A stretch of 64,000 nucleotides of DNA from Pseudomonas entomophila (GCF_029478665.1 NZ_JARPQB010000016.1:17134-81133); one strand, 5' to 3'. Shown: positions 33,263 through 45,193, counted from the first letter of the stretch. The notes: generated by a model from the letters alone, not told the origin. Numbers and translations: made by a program.

Positions 33263-34672
33263 GTGACCCCCGAACAATTCCGCCAATACGGCCACCAACT
33301 GATCGACCTGATCGCCGACTACCGCCAGACCGTCGCCGAGCGCCCGGTCATGGCCCAGGTCGAGCCCGGCTATCTCAAGGCTGCCTTGCCCGGCGCGGCG
33401 CCGCAGCAGGGTGAACCCTTCGAGGCAATCCTGAAGGATGTCGACCAGTTGCTGATGCCTGGCCTGTCCCATTGGCAACATCCCGACTTCTACGGCTACT
33501 TCCCCTCCAATGGCACGCTGTCATCGGTGCTGGGCGATTTCCTCAGCACCGGCCTTGGCGTGCTCGGCCTGTCCTGGCAGTCCAGCCCGGCCTTGAGCGA
33601 GCTGGAGGAAACCACGCTCGACTGGCTGCGCCAACTGCTGGGGCTGTCCAGCCAGTGGAGCGGGGTGATCCAGGACACCGCCTCGACCAGTACCCTGGTG
33701 GCGCTGATCTGCGCCCGTGAACGGACCACCGACTACGCCCTGGTACGCGGCGGCCTGCAGGCCCAGGCCAAGCCCCTGGTCGTCTACGTCAGTGCCCACG
33801 CCCACAGCTCGGTGGACAAGGCCGCGCTGCTGGCCGGTTTCGGCCGCGACAACATTCGTTTGATCCCCACCGACGAACAGTTCGCCATGCAGCCCGAAGC
33901 GCTGCGCGCGGCCATCGACAAGGACCTGGCCGCTGGCAACCAGCCGTGCGCCGTGGTCGCCACCACCGGCACCACCACCACCACCGCGCTCGACCCGCTG
34001 CGCGCGATCGGCGAGATCGCCCAGGCCAACCAGCTGTGGTTGCACGTCGACTCGGCCATGGCCGGCTCGGCGATGATCCTGCCGGAATGCCGCTGGATGT
34101 GGGACGGCATCGAGCTGGCCGACTCGGTGGTGGTCAATGCCCACAAGTGGCTGGGCGTGGCGTTCGACTGTTCGATCTACTATGTGCGTGACCCGCAGCA
34201 CCTGATCCGGGTGATGAGCACCAACCCCAGCTACCTGCAATCGGCCGTCGATGGCGAAGTGAAGAACCTGCGCGACTGGGGCATCCCGCTGGGGCGCCGG
34301 TTCCGCGCGTTGAAGCTGTGGTTCATGCTCCGTAGCGAGGGCGTGGAGAACTTGCAGCAACGCCTGCGCCGCGACCTCGACAACGCCCGCTGGCTGGCCG
34401 AGCAGGTGCAGGCGTCGGGTGAATGGGAGTTGCTGGCACCGGTGCAGTTGCAGACCCTGTGCATCCGTCATCGGCCTGCCGGGCTGGAGGGTGAGGCGCT
34501 GGATGCCCATACCCGTGGTTGGGCGGATCGCTTGAATGCCTCGGGCGACGCCTATGTCACCCCGGCCACCCTGGAAGGGCGCTGGATGGTGCGGGTCTCG
34601 GTCGGTGCGCTGCCGACCGAACGCGAGCATGTGCAGCGCCTGTGGCAGCGCCTGCAAACCGTCGTGGCCTGA
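33263..34672 (+). CDS. ddc: Aromatic L-amino acid (DOPA) decarboxylase
   Basis: 469 residues starting at GTG 33263, with CAGGAG 8 bases upstream. PLP-dependent group II decarboxylase: 'HWQHPDFYGYFPSNGTLSSVLGDFLSTG', 'TASTSTLVALICARE', 'VYVSAHAHSSVDKAALLAGFG', 'LHVDSAMAGSAMILPE' and the PLP lysine in 'VVNAHKWLGVAFDCS'. The sequence agrees closely with what is remembered of P. putida DDC, which prefers DOPA over other aromatic amino acids. It makes the corresponding arylalkylamine plus CO2. No permease or downstream amine gene is adjacent. Confidence 0.95.
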   Translation: MTPEQFRQYGHQLIDLIADYRQTVAERPVMAQVEPGYLKAALPGAAPQQGEPFEAILKDVDQLLMPGLSHWQHPDFYGYFPSNGTLSSVLGDFLSTGLGVLGLSWQSSPALSELEETTLDWLRQLLGLSSQWSGVIQDTASTSTLVALICARERTTDYALVRGGLQAQAKPLVVYVSAHAHSSVDKAALLAGFGRDNIRLIPTDEQFAMQPEALRAAIDKDLAAGNQPCAVVATTGTTTTTALDPLRAIGEIAQANQLWLHVDSAMAGSAMILPECRWMWDGIELADSVVVNAHKWLGVAFDCSIYYVRDPQHLIRVMSTNPSYLQSAVDGEVKNLRDWGIPLGRRFRALKLWFMLRSEGVENLQQRLRRDLDNARWLAEQVQASGEWELLAPVQLQTLCIRHRPAGLEGEALDAHTRGWADRLNASGDAYVTPATLEGRWMVRVSVGALPTEREHVQRLWQRLQTVVA

Positions 34673-34674
34673 CC

Positions 34675-34750
34675 CTGTAGGAGCCAGCCTTGCTGGCGAA
34701 CCGCGCCAACTCGGTGTGAATGCGGTTCGCCAGCAACGCTGGCTCCTACA
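34675..34750. repeat. REP inverted pair
   Basis: GTAGGAGCCAGCCTTGCTGG... near 34677 pairs with ...CCAGCAACGCTGGCTCCTAC near 34723-34748, with minor mismatches and a ~24-base spacer. The TAG stop of the minus-strand lipoprotein gene (34746) lies in the right arm. Confidence 0.8.
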
Positions 34751-35354
34751 CCGATCCTTGCATCAACAGCTTGAGCGAGGCGTCGAACTGCTTCAGCGCA
34801 TCGGCCTGCACCGCTTGCTCTTCATCCAACTGGCGCACCAGGTCGACCCCCTTGGCCTGCTTGCTCGCCACCCCCTCGGCACGGCCGATGTAGGTCAGTT
34901 GTTCATCGAAGAACCGCGCCACCACGCTGGCCTGGATCGCTTCGCTGCCGGGGCTGGCCAGCTGGCTGCGGGCATCGAGCAGCACGATCACGTCCGGGCG
35001 GTCGGCGAGCAGGGTGTCCAGGTCTTCGTAGAACGTGACGTCGGCGAACGTCTGGACGAGCGATTGTGCCAACCAAGCGTAGGCCTGGCTGCCACCCAGG
35101 GTGGCTACTGGCGTGCCCTTGGCCGTGCCCGGCACGGCCTGGTCGCGATGACGTTGCAGGTAGTCCAGGGTCGCGGTGGCGTTGCGCCCCAGCAGCACCG
35201 CCACATGCTGGCCGTGGCTCAGGGTGACGCTGGACAACTCGGTGGCCGAGTAGAAGTGCCCGTAGGGTTGCGTCTGCTGCTGGCTGGCGGGCGTCGCGCA
35301 GCCCGCAAGGGCGGCGAACAGGGCCAGCAGGGCGGCGAGCATGCCGGTTTTCAT
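34746..35354 (-). CDS. Lipoprotein of unknown function
   Basis: 202 residues; GAGGCAACTCCC before the ATG. Signal peptide with lipobox 'LFAALAGCATPASQ' (Leu-Ala-Gly-Cys), so membrane-anchored. Mature part has 'VTLSHGQHVAVLLGRNATATLDYLQRHRDQ', 'DLDTLLADRPDVIVLLDARSQ' and 'VVARFFDEQLTYIGRAEG', a possible alpha/beta fold without a recognised family. The stop codon TAG comes from a REP repeat, so the last residues may not be original. Divergent or independent of its neighbours. Confidence 0.8.
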   Translation of the reverse strand: MKTGMLAALLALFAALAGCATPASQQQTQPYGHFYSATELSSVTLSHGQHVAVLLGRNATATLDYLQRHRDQAVPGTAKGTPVATLGGSQAYAWLAQSLVQTFADVTFYEDLDTLLADRPDVIVLLDARSQLASPGSEAIQASVVARFFDEQLTYIGRAEGVASKQAKGVDLVRQLDEEQAVQADALKQFDASLKLLMQGSV

Positions 35355-35455
35355 GGGAGTTGCCTCGTCGAAGTGTCAATGCCGCCATCTTCCTCGCGCC
35401 GAGCGGCGGGCGGAACTCGATGGCAGGCATGGTGGCTATCGACGGCATCGATGGT

Positions 35456-36364
35456 TCAGCGTGGCGCGCTCATGAACTGCAGGATGCGTTCGCGCAGCCA
35501 GCGCTCGGCCGGGTCATTGTCGTGGGCGCTGCTCCAGGCCATCGACAGCTCGGCCTCGCTGACCTCGAAGGGCGCCGGGTCGGCGCGCAGGCTGCCGTCG
35601 TCGGCCAGGGCGCAGGCGGCGTAGTCCGGCACGGTGGCGATCATCTCGGTGTTGCGCAGCAGCGCGCGCAGGCTGCCGAACTGCGGCACCGCCAGCACCA
35701 CCTTGCGCGTGCGGCCGATGCGCGCCAGGTCCAGGTCGATATTGCCGCTCATGTCGCCGGAGAACGACACCATCACATGGGGGCGGGCGCAGTACTCGTC
35801 CAGGGTCAGCGGCCCGGGGCGGTCGTCGGCGCGCAGCACTCGCACGCCGATGTCACGCAGCTTGCGGCGTTTCGCGTTGGCCGGCAGGTCGGTGGTATAG
35901 CTCACCCCCACCGAGATCTCGCCCGAGGCGAGCAGGCCCGGCATCAGCAGGAAGTTGGCCCGGCGCACAACCACGCTGATCTCTGGCGCCTCCTGTCGCA
36001 ACGCGTCGAGCAGGGCGGGAAACAAACCGAACTCGGCATCGTCCGACAGGCCCAGGCGGAACACGTTGCAACTGCTGGCTGGGTCGAATGCCTTGGCCCG
36101 GCTGATCGCCGCCGAGATGACGTCCATCGCCGGCGCCAGTTCACCGAAGATCTGCAACGCCCGTGGCGTGGGGTCCATGGCCCGGCCATTGCGGATCAGC
36201 AGCGGGTCGTCGAACAGGTCGCGCAGGCGGGCGAGGGCGGCGCTGACCGTGGGTTGGGTGATGAACAGCTTCTCGCCGACCCGGGTGAGGTTGCGTTCGA
36301 GCATCAACGCTTCGAACACCACCAGCAGGTTCATGTCGACGCGGCGCAGGTCGTTGCGGTTCAT
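35456..36364 (-). CDS. LysR-family regulator divergent from katG
   Basis: 302 residues from the ATG at 36364. NodD-like start: 'DLRRVDMNLLVVFEALMLERNLTRVGEKLFITQPTVSAALARLRDLFDDPLLIRNGRAMDPTPRA'. It is not OxyR: the peroxide-sensing cysteine pair of OxyR is absent (only isolated cysteines such as 'DEYCARP' and 'YAACALA'). Divergent from katG with a 317-base gap, so control of katG is possible but unproven. Confidence 0.9.
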   Translation of the reverse strand: MNRNDLRRVDMNLLVVFEALMLERNLTRVGEKLFITQPTVSAALARLRDLFDDPLLIRNGRAMDPTPRALQIFGELAPAMDVISAAISRAKAFDPASSCNVFRLGLSDDAEFGLFPALLDALRQEAPEISVVVRRANFLLMPGLLASGEISVGVSYTTDLPANAKRRKLRDIGVRVLRADDRPGPLTLDEYCARPHVMVSFSGDMSGNIDLDLARIGRTRKVVLAVPQFGSLRALLRNTEMIATVPDYAACALADDGSLRADPAPFEVSEAELSMAWSSAHDNDPAERWLRERILQFMSAPR

Positions 36365-38916
<2,552 letters not shown>

Positions 38917-38932
38917 CCAATCTGCCGCAAAA

Positions 38933-38974
38933 GCCCGCCCCACAGGTTTGCCGCCTGTGGGGCGGGCGCGTTTT
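38933..38974 (+). terminator. Rho-independent terminator of katG
   Basis: Fourteen-base-pair perfect stem GCCCGCCCCACAGG / CCTGTGGGGCGGGC (38933-38946 with 38954-38967), followed by GCGTTTT. Confidence 0.85.
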
Positions 38975-39007
38975 CAGGTCATGCCGGGCGCTTGACGGCG
39001 CCAGTTG

Positions 39008-40444
39008 TCACTGCGCGAGCAGCAGCTCGGCCAGTTGCCTGCCGGCATGGCGCACTTGAGCAAGGGTCAGGGAGGCGTAGCCGAGCACTATCGCCGAAGG
39101 CGGTCGCGCATCGATGCAGAACCGCTGCAGCGGTTGCAGAGGCAAACCGACGTCGGCCGCCCGCTGGCACAGGCGCTCCGCGTCGCTGCCGGCGGGCAGC
39201 CGCAGCAGGCAATGCAGGCCGGCATGGTCGCCATGAAGGGTAAATTGTCCGGGCGCGTGCAGTTGCAGCACGGCGGCCAGGGCGTCACGGCGTTGCTGGT
39301 AGGTGTGCCGGGCGGCGCGCAGGTGGCGCAGCAGGCCGCCGCTGTCGATCAGCCGGGCCAGGGCCAGTTGCTCGACCACACCGACGGCGCGGCCGGTCAG
39401 TTCGACCCGGGCCAGCAGCGCGGCGCGCCAGGCCTTGGGGACCAGCAGGTAACCGACCCGCAGGCCGGCGAACAGGGTCTTGTTGAAACAACCGCAGAAG
39501 ATCACCCGGTCACCTTGGTCCAGCGCCTTGAGCGCCGGCAATGGGGCGCTGTTGTAGTTGAACTCGCTGTCGTAGTCGTCCTCGATGACCCAGGCCTGCT
39601 CGCGCTGCGCCCAGTCCAGCACCGCCAGGCGCCGCGACACCGGCAGGGTGGCGCCGGTCGGTGCCTGGTGCGCAGGCGTGAGGTAGAGCAGGCGGGCGCC
39701 GCAGCCGGGCAGGGCAGCGCTGCGCAGCCCGTCGTCATCCACCGGCACTGCCCGCAGCTGGGCGCCGGCCTGGCGCAGCAGCGCGGCGGCGGCGGGGTAG
39801 CCGGGGTCTTCGACGGCGGCAATATCGCCTGGGCGCAGGAGCGTGGCGATGACCAGTTCCAGGCTGTCGCGAATGCCATGGGTGATGATCAGGTCGTCGG
39901 CCGAGCAGGCGATGCCACGGTGCTGGGCCAGGTAGCCGGCCAACTGTTCACGCAACGCAGGCGAGCCTTGCGCCGTGGCGTGGGCGAGTTGATCGGGTGA
40001 GGCGCCGTTCAAGGCCTGGGTCAGCAGTTGCGCCCATTGCCGAGGTGGAAACAGCGCGGGATCGGGCAGGCGGGCCACGAAAGGCACGCCGGCACGGACC
40101 CGGGTTTCCAGCGGGGACGGTACGCCGCTGGCCGCGAGTGCCGGCGTGGCATTGCCCGCGCCGAGCAGATGCTCGGGCACCACGGCGCAGACACGGCTGC
40201 CGGAACCGCTGCGCCGTTCGATATAGCCCTCACTGCGCAGACGGTCGAACACCACTTCCAGCGTGCCGCGCGACAGCCCCCAGCGTGCCGCCAGGGTGCG
40301 GCTGGAGGGCAGCGCCGCCCCCGCGAGCAGGCGTCGTTCGAGGATGGCGTCGCGCAACGCCTGGTAGGCACCTTGCTGCTTGCCGAGGCCAGGCGTGGAA
40401 GGCAGCGGCAGGTCGAGGGGCAGGGCGGTCTTGCCGCGAGACAT
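39008..40444 (-). CDS. MocR/PdxR-type regulator (GntR-aminotransferase fusion)
   Basis: 478 residues. N-terminal GntR winged helix 'QALRDAILERRLLAGAALPSSRTLAARWGLSRGTLEVVFDRLRSEGYIE' and a fold-type I aminotransferase-like domain with 'VEDPGYPAAAALLRQAGA', 'VIEDDYDSEFNY' and PLP lysine in 'CFNKTLFAGLRVGY'. Divergent (92 bases) from a Bcr/CflA-type efflux gene, which it probably regulates. MocR proteins sense PLP or amino-compound adducts. Confidence 0.92.
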   Translation of the reverse strand: MSRGKTALPLDLPLPSTPGLGKQQGAYQALRDAILERRLLAGAALPSSRTLAARWGLSRGTLEVVFDRLRSEGYIERRSGSGSRVCAVVPEHLLGAGNATPALAASGVPSPLETRVRAGVPFVARLPDPALFPPRQWAQLLTQALNGASPDQLAHATAQGSPALREQLAGYLAQHRGIACSADDLIITHGIRDSLELVIATLLRPGDIAAVEDPGYPAAAALLRQAGAQLRAVPVDDDGLRSAALPGCGARLLYLTPAHQAPTGATLPVSRRLAVLDWAQREQAWVIEDDYDSEFNYNSAPLPALKALDQGDRVIFCGCFNKTLFAGLRVGYLLVPKAWRAALLARVELTGRAVGVVEQLALARLIDSGGLLRHLRAARHTYQQRRDALAAVLQLHAPGQFTLHGDHAGLHCLLRLPAGSDAERLCQRAADVGLPLQPLQRFCIDARPPSAIVLGYASLTLAQVRHAGRQLAELLLAQ

Positions 40445-40536
40445 AGTGGTCTACTCACAGATGCGCCAAATGGCTCTGAATACTAGACCGCTTTCGCTCT
40501 ACCCTGCGAGTGTCTTGTGCCTGTGGAGTTGTGCCG

Positions 40537-41748
40537 ATGTTCACCCTTCGTCCCCTGACCCCCTGGGGCTGGTCGTGCCTGTTGCTGGCATTGGTGTGCC
40601 TGCCCCGTGTCGCCCTGGACCTGTACCTGCCGGCCTGGCCGCAGATGGCACAGGCGCTGGAGGTGCCGCCTGCCCAGGTGCAGTTCAGCTTGACGGCCTA
40701 CATGTTCGGCTACGCCTTGTGCATGCTCCTGGCCGGACCCTTGTGCGACCGCTGGGGGCGTCGGCCGCTGTTGCTTGCCGGCCTTGGTCTTTACACCGTG
40801 GCCACCTTGGGCTGCTTGATCGCAGTGGACCTGCCGAGCCTGTGCATGGCGCGTTTCTTCCAGGCTCTGGGCGGCTGTTGCGGGCCACTGGTGGCCAGGG
40901 TGATGGTGCGCGATCGGTTTGCCGCGGACGAACAGGCGCGCTTGCTTGGGCTGTTGTCCAGCGGCATGGCCATCGCGCCGCTGCTGGCTCCGGTACTCGG
41001 CAGCTTGCTGCTGGAGGTGCTGGGCTGGCGCGGGCTGTTCGGCGGGTTATTGATGATGGGTGTGCTGAGCCAAGTGCAGGCTACCCGCTACCTGCCGGAA
41101 ACGCGTCCATTCGACGCCTCGCCTGCAGATTTACGCCAAGCCTGGCGCCAGGTGCTGGGCAGCCGGGTGTTCTGGCGCAGCTCACTGGTCATCGGTTGCG
41201 CCTATTGCAGCTACTTCCCCTTCATCAGTGAGTCCTCGTTGCTGTTGCAACATGGCCTGGGTTTGTCGCCGCAGGTCTATGGCCTGGTGCTGGGTGGGAC
41301 GGTAGCCGCCTATGCGGCAGGGTCGCGCTGTTATGGCCCGTTGGTTCGACGCCTGGGCAACGAGCGGGTGATCGCCCTGGGGTGCGCCATCAACCTGGCC
41401 GGCAGCGCAGCGCTGCTGGCCCTGCAACTGGCGGGCGCGAGCCTGTGGACACTGCCCCTGGCGCTGTTGCCGGTGATGCTTTCGGTGGGGCTGATCATCC
41501 CGGCTTGCCAGTGGGCCGTGCTGCAGCCCTTCGCCGCGATTGCCGGCACGGCCTCGGGCGGGTTCTTCTTCGTGCAGATGCTGCTGACGGCGCTGAGCAG
41601 TGCGCTGACCGGTGCATGGTCCGACGGTGGCGCGTGGCCGATGGTGGGCATGACGGTGGCGGCGAGCGCCTTGTTGCCGGGGGTGTTGTGGCTGACCGCG
41701 AGCAGGCCACGGGCACGGACGGAACAGGCGCTGCTGAGGGGGGAATGA
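40537..41748 (+). CDS. Bcr/CflA-type MFS drug exporter
   Basis: 403 residues from the ATG at 40537. About 12 membrane helices. MFS motif A 'GPLCDRWGRRPLLLAGL' after helix 2, 'PRVALDLYLPAWPQMAQALEV' (DLYLPA is typical of Bcr/CflA), 'ARFFQALGGCCGPLVARVMVRD' (motif C region). Inner-membrane proton antiport of drugs or small metabolites is expected. Divergent from the MocR gene. Confidence 0.9.
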   Translation: MFTLRPLTPWGWSCLLLALVCLPRVALDLYLPAWPQMAQALEVPPAQVQFSLTAYMFGYALCMLLAGPLCDRWGRRPLLLAGLGLYTVATLGCLIAVDLPSLCMARFFQALGGCCGPLVARVMVRDRFAADEQARLLGLLSSGMAIAPLLAPVLGSLLLEVLGWRGLFGGLLMMGVLSQVQATRYLPETRPFDASPADLRQAWRQVLGSRVFWRSSLVIGCAYCSYFPFISESSLLLQHGLGLSPQVYGLVLGGTVAAYAAGSRCYGPLVRRLGNERVIALGCAINLAGSAALLALQLAGASLWTLPLALLPVMLSVGLIIPACQWAVLQPFAAIAGTASGGFFFVQMLLTALSSALTGAWSDGGAWPMVGMTVAASALLPGVLWLTASRPRARTEQALLRGE

Positions 41749-41794
41749 GCTCAGGTCTTCAAGGTGTTTGACGACAAGGTTGCAGCGCCTATGA

Positions 41795-41936
41795 GATCGA
41801 GCGCCGCCTGCGCGGCGCATCGCGGATGAATCCGCTCCTACAGCGGTTGCAACGTGCCGTACCCGTTGTAACTGGCCCGAAACAAACTTGTAGGAGCGGA
41901 TTCATCCGCGATGCGCCGCGCAGGCGGCGCTCGATC
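41795..41936. repeat. 46-bp perfect inverted REP pair
   Basis: 41795-41840 (starting GATCGAGCGCCGCCTGCGCG) is the exact reverse complement of 41891-41936, with a ~50-base spacer. It lies between two convergent genes. The arms are variants of the unit at 1.2 kb and 8.4 kb. Confidence 0.9.
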
Positions 41937-41988
41937 CAAAGAGCACTGCAAGGCTATCGCCCAGCGCACTGCCAACAACACAGCCCCA

Positions 41989-42777
41989 TCATTCCCGATC
42001 GCAACCAGCCGGTACCGGCCATGAAAACGTCGGGCGCTGGTCCTTTACCGCCTCAGGCACATCTATCGGTGCTTCGCCCGGCCCCAGCAGCGTCTCGATC
42101 TCATGCACGCTGCGTAAATAGGGCGTCAGGTCGGTGCCCAGCCCGGCCTGATGGGGGATCCACCAGGCGATGACTTGCGGCTGCCCGGCATCATCCTCGG
42201 TCAGCAGTACCTTCCAGAACACTTCCGGGGTGGCGATGCCATGGCTCTGCGCGAAGTAGTCGTTGGCCAGTGCGTCGTCCCCCCGGCCGAACACCACGCC
42301 CCCGATCACCTTGGTTGGATGCCGGTCTCGAAAACATTCGCTGAGCAGTTCGGTCTGGTACCAGGTCTGGCTGTTGTGTGATGCCAGCTGCGGGACGATG
42401 TTGCTCATCAGGTTGGAGGCGTCCATCGCCGCGCGGTCGTCATCGAAGTGGTTGTTGGCTGCCAGGTGGCCACGGTGGAAACCCTTGGGCAGCGAGTAGG
42501 CCTTGGCCGAGTGCTGGCCCACGCAGCCTGGGGGCAGGTCGCGGTCGATGCGGAAGTTGTCCTTGCGCTCCAGGTGGCCCTCGTCCCGGTCGAGGGTGAA
42601 GGTGAAGCGGTGGGGCTCGCCACGCTGGCAGTCGTACCAGAGCTGGAAACGGCCGCGGTCGAGCAGGGTGAGCTCGGTGGATGGTGTGGGCAACGTCTGC
42701 GGTGGGGTGGGGGACGGTAGCCGCGGGGCGCAGGAAGTCAGGGTGAGGACGAACAGCAGGAACAGCAAACGGCGCAT
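41989..42777 (-). CDS. DNA/RNA non-specific endonuclease, lipoprotein
   Basis: 262 residues; AAGGATGACG before the ATG. Signal peptide with lipobox 'FLLFVLTLTSCAPR' (T-S-C), so probably envelope-anchored. NUC/beta-beta-alpha-metal core: 'LPKGFHRGHLAANNHF' (H-R-G-H where NucA has D-R-G-H), then 'AMDASNLMSNIVPQLASHNSQTWYQTE' with the Asn of the metal site. It cleaves DNA and RNA with Mg; a surface or periplasmic nuclease fits nutrient use or DNA degradation. The missing Asp of DRGH is worth noting but HRGH/DRGH variation occurs. Stand-alone. Confidence 0.88.
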   Translation of the reverse strand: MRRLLFLLFVLTLTSCAPRLPSPTPPQTLPTPSTELTLLDRGRFQLWYDCQRGEPHRFTFTLDRDEGHLERKDNFRIDRDLPPGCVGQHSAKAYSLPKGFHRGHLAANNHFDDDRAAMDASNLMSNIVPQLASHNSQTWYQTELLSECFRDRHPTKVIGGVVFGRGDDALANDYFAQSHGIATPEVFWKVLLTEDDAGQPQVIAWWIPHQAGLGTDLTPYLRSVHEIETLLGPGEAPIDVPEAVKDQRPTFSWPVPAGCDRE

Positions 42778-42921
42778 GGCGCGTCATCCTTGGGCGAACA
42801 AAGAAGGCGAGCTTGCTCCGCAAGGAAACACCTTGCGGAACAAACAGTTGGGCGCATTCTAACGATCTGCGCCCAACGCTTCACTCATCCATGAGCGCGA
42901 GTATGGCACCCGCTGGGCGGG

Positions 42922-42955
42922 TGATCGCGGCTGAAGCCGCTCCTACGGGGTTGCA
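42922..42955. repeat. Single REP unit
   Basis: GTGATCGCGGCTGAAGCCGCTCCTACGGGG, the same variant as at 50.8 kb, just after the TonB-receptor stop on the minus strand. Confidence 0.65.
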
Positions 42956-42960
42956 TGGGT

Positions 42961-45114
42961 TCAGAAGCGCACGTCCATCGCTACCTCGAAGGTGCGTGGC
43001 GCGCCCATGTAGTACTGGGTGCCGTAGGCCTGCTTGGCATACACCTCGTCGGTGAGGTTGCGTACCCGCCCGGTCAGGGTGGTGTGCTCGTCCAGGCGGT
43101 AGCGGGCGAAGGCGCCGAACAGGGTATAGGCCGGCGCCTTGAGGGTGTTGGCGTTGTCGGCGTACACCGAGTCGACGTAGCGCGCGTCCACGCCGGCCGA
43201 CCAGGCCGGGGTGAAGCTGTAGGTCAGCCACAGGTTGCCGACATTGGCCGGCACGTTGACGGGTGCGTTGCCCTTGCGCGAGACCGACACGCCATTGACC
43301 GCTTCGTTGAACTCATCGTACTGCGCATCGACATAGGCATAGTTGGCTTCGGCGAGCAGCTTCGGGGTGACCTGCAGGCGCCCGGCCAGCTCGATGCCGC
43401 GCGAGGTCTGCTGGCCCGCCTGGACGGTGAGGTTGGGGTTGCTGGAGTCGCGCACGGCGAAGTCCTTGCGCATGATCTGGTACACCGCCACGGTTGCGGC
43501 GCCGCGCCCGTCGAGGAAGTCGAACTTGCTGCCGGCCTCCCACTGTTCGCCCTTGGACAGGTCGAACAACCCCACGTTGGAGTAGGTGGCCGCGGCCAGC
43601 GAGCCGGCCGGCAGGTCGGCGGCGGTGCTGTATTGCACATAGACGCTGGCCGATGGGGTCAGCGCGTAGGTCAGGCCGATACGCCCGGACAGCGGCTCCC
43701 AGCGCCGCTCGAAGTAGGCGGGCGAGGTGGGGCTGACGGCACCGTAGTTGTTCACCTCCATGTCCAGGTAGTCGTAGCGCAGGGCCGTGAGCAGGGCCAG
43801 GCGATCGGTCAGTTCCAGGCGGTTTTCGGCGAACAGGGCACGGTTGATGACTTCGTGGTGACGCTGGCGGGTGAGGCCACGGTTCACGCCGGGGATGGCG
43901 TCGAAGCTGCCGGGGTCGAAATGGTCCGGGTCGACCACGTCGCTCCAACTGCTGGAGGTGGGGTAGAGGTCCTGACGCATGCGCGACCAGTCCAGGCCCA
44001 TGGCCCACTGGGTCGGCAGGCCGAACAGGCTGGTGTCGTGGCGCAACTCGACACGGTCGCCCAGCACGCTCTGGGCGTGGCGTTGCAGGTAGGGGCTGGC
44101 GCGTACCACGTTGCCCGCGCCGTTGTAGCGGTAGTTCTCGACGTTGCGGTAATCGCGCTCGGCTTTGTAGTGGTACAGGGTGTTGTGCACGCTGGTGCTG
44201 TCGCTGACCTGGTAGTCAAGCATCGAGCGCAGCCAGCGCACGCGCTGCTCGTAGCGGCCGTCGGCGACGTTGTAGTTCTCGAAGCGGCGGCTGTTGTCGA
44301 TCTTCATGGTGCTGCGCCCGGGCAGGATCGGCGAGCCCCAGTACGGGCTGTCTTCCTTGTCCTCCTGGTACTCCACGGCGAAGGTGTGGGTGAGATCGGG
44401 GGTGAGGTCGCTGAGCACGGAGAAGGCCAGGCTGTCGGTCTTGCGCTGGTTGCGGTCGATATAGCCATTGCCCTGGCTGCGACTGAAGTCCAGGCGGGCG
44501 AAGTGGCGGGCGTCGGCGGGGTTGCTGGCCAGGGCCTGGTTGATGCCGAAGGCGTACTCGGCGTCGTCGTAGCTGCCATGGCGGATACGCCCGTCGACGG
44601 TCTGCTGGTCGCGGCTGGCCAGCTTGGTGATGTAGTTGATCGAACCGCCCACGGAGCCGGCGCCGTGCAGGAACGACGAAGGGCCACCGAGCAGTTCGAC
44701 ACGGTCGATCACCCAGGCATCGACCGGGCGGGTGGCACTGCTGTAGCCCAGGTTGATGCCGTTGTAGAGCTGGGTCACCTGGTTCTGGGTGAAGCCCCGG
44801 TAGGTGACGAATCCACCGTAGCCCGGGTTGGCCGAGGCGTTGACGCCGGTCATGGCGTTGATCACGTCCTGGGTATCCTTGGCATCACGCTGCTCGATCA
44901 CCCGGCGGTCGGAGACGCTCACCGAGGCGGGGGTTTCCCGGGCAGTCAAGCCAAGGCGCGAGCCGGTGCGGATCGGCGCGTCCAGTTGCACGCCCGAGGG
45001 GGCTTCGCGCTCACCGTCGACGGTGGTGGCGGAGAGCTCGACAGGCGCGTTTTGCGCCCAGGCACAGGTGCAGGTGGCGCCCATCAGGAGCACCAGGGAG
45101 GTGTTGCGAATCAT
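42961..45114 (-). CDS. TonB-dependent siderophore-type receptor
   Basis: 717 residues from the ATG at 45114 (a TTG six codons upstream is also open). Signal peptide 'SLVLLMGATCTCAWA'. Plug: 'TARETPASVSVSDRRVIEQRDAKDTQDVINAMTGVNA', 'YNGINLGYSSATRPVDAWVIDRVELLGGPSSFLHGAGSVGGSINYITK'. Barrel ends with 'GAPRTFEVAMDVRF', a terminal Phe as usual. It imports a ferric siderophore or another metal complex using TonB energy. Preceded in the same direction by a DUF2946 gene, which often accompanies metal-related receptors. Confidence 0.92.
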   Translation of the reverse strand: MIRNTSLVLLMGATCTCAWAQNAPVELSATTVDGEREAPSGVQLDAPIRTGSRLGLTARETPASVSVSDRRVIEQRDAKDTQDVINAMTGVNASANPGYGGFVTYRGFTQNQVTQLYNGINLGYSSATRPVDAWVIDRVELLGGPSSFLHGAGSVGGSINYITKLASRDQQTVDGRIRHGSYDDAEYAFGINQALASNPADARHFARLDFSRSQGNGYIDRNQRKTDSLAFSVLSDLTPDLTHTFAVEYQEDKEDSPYWGSPILPGRSTMKIDNSRRFENYNVADGRYEQRVRWLRSMLDYQVSDSTSVHNTLYHYKAERDYRNVENYRYNGAGNVVRASPYLQRHAQSVLGDRVELRHDTSLFGLPTQWAMGLDWSRMRQDLYPTSSSWSDVVDPDHFDPGSFDAIPGVNRGLTRQRHHEVINRALFAENRLELTDRLALLTALRYDYLDMEVNNYGAVSPTSPAYFERRWEPLSGRIGLTYALTPSASVYVQYSTAADLPAGSLAAATYSNVGLFDLSKGEQWEAGSKFDFLDGRGAATVAVYQIMRKDFAVRDSSNPNLTVQAGQQTSRGIELAGRLQVTPKLLAEANYAYVDAQYDEFNEAVNGVSVSRKGNAPVNVPANVGNLWLTYSFTPAWSAGVDARYVDSVYADNANTLKAPAYTLFGAFARYRLDEHTTLTGRVRNLTDEVYAKQAYGTQYYMGAPRTFEVAMDVRF

Positions 45115-45193
45115 GTTGTGTTTTCCACGCAAGGGTCATGGCAGGGCCTGACCGGCTTGGCGAACAGGCACGCACGGGCGCGCCGGCCAAGGG

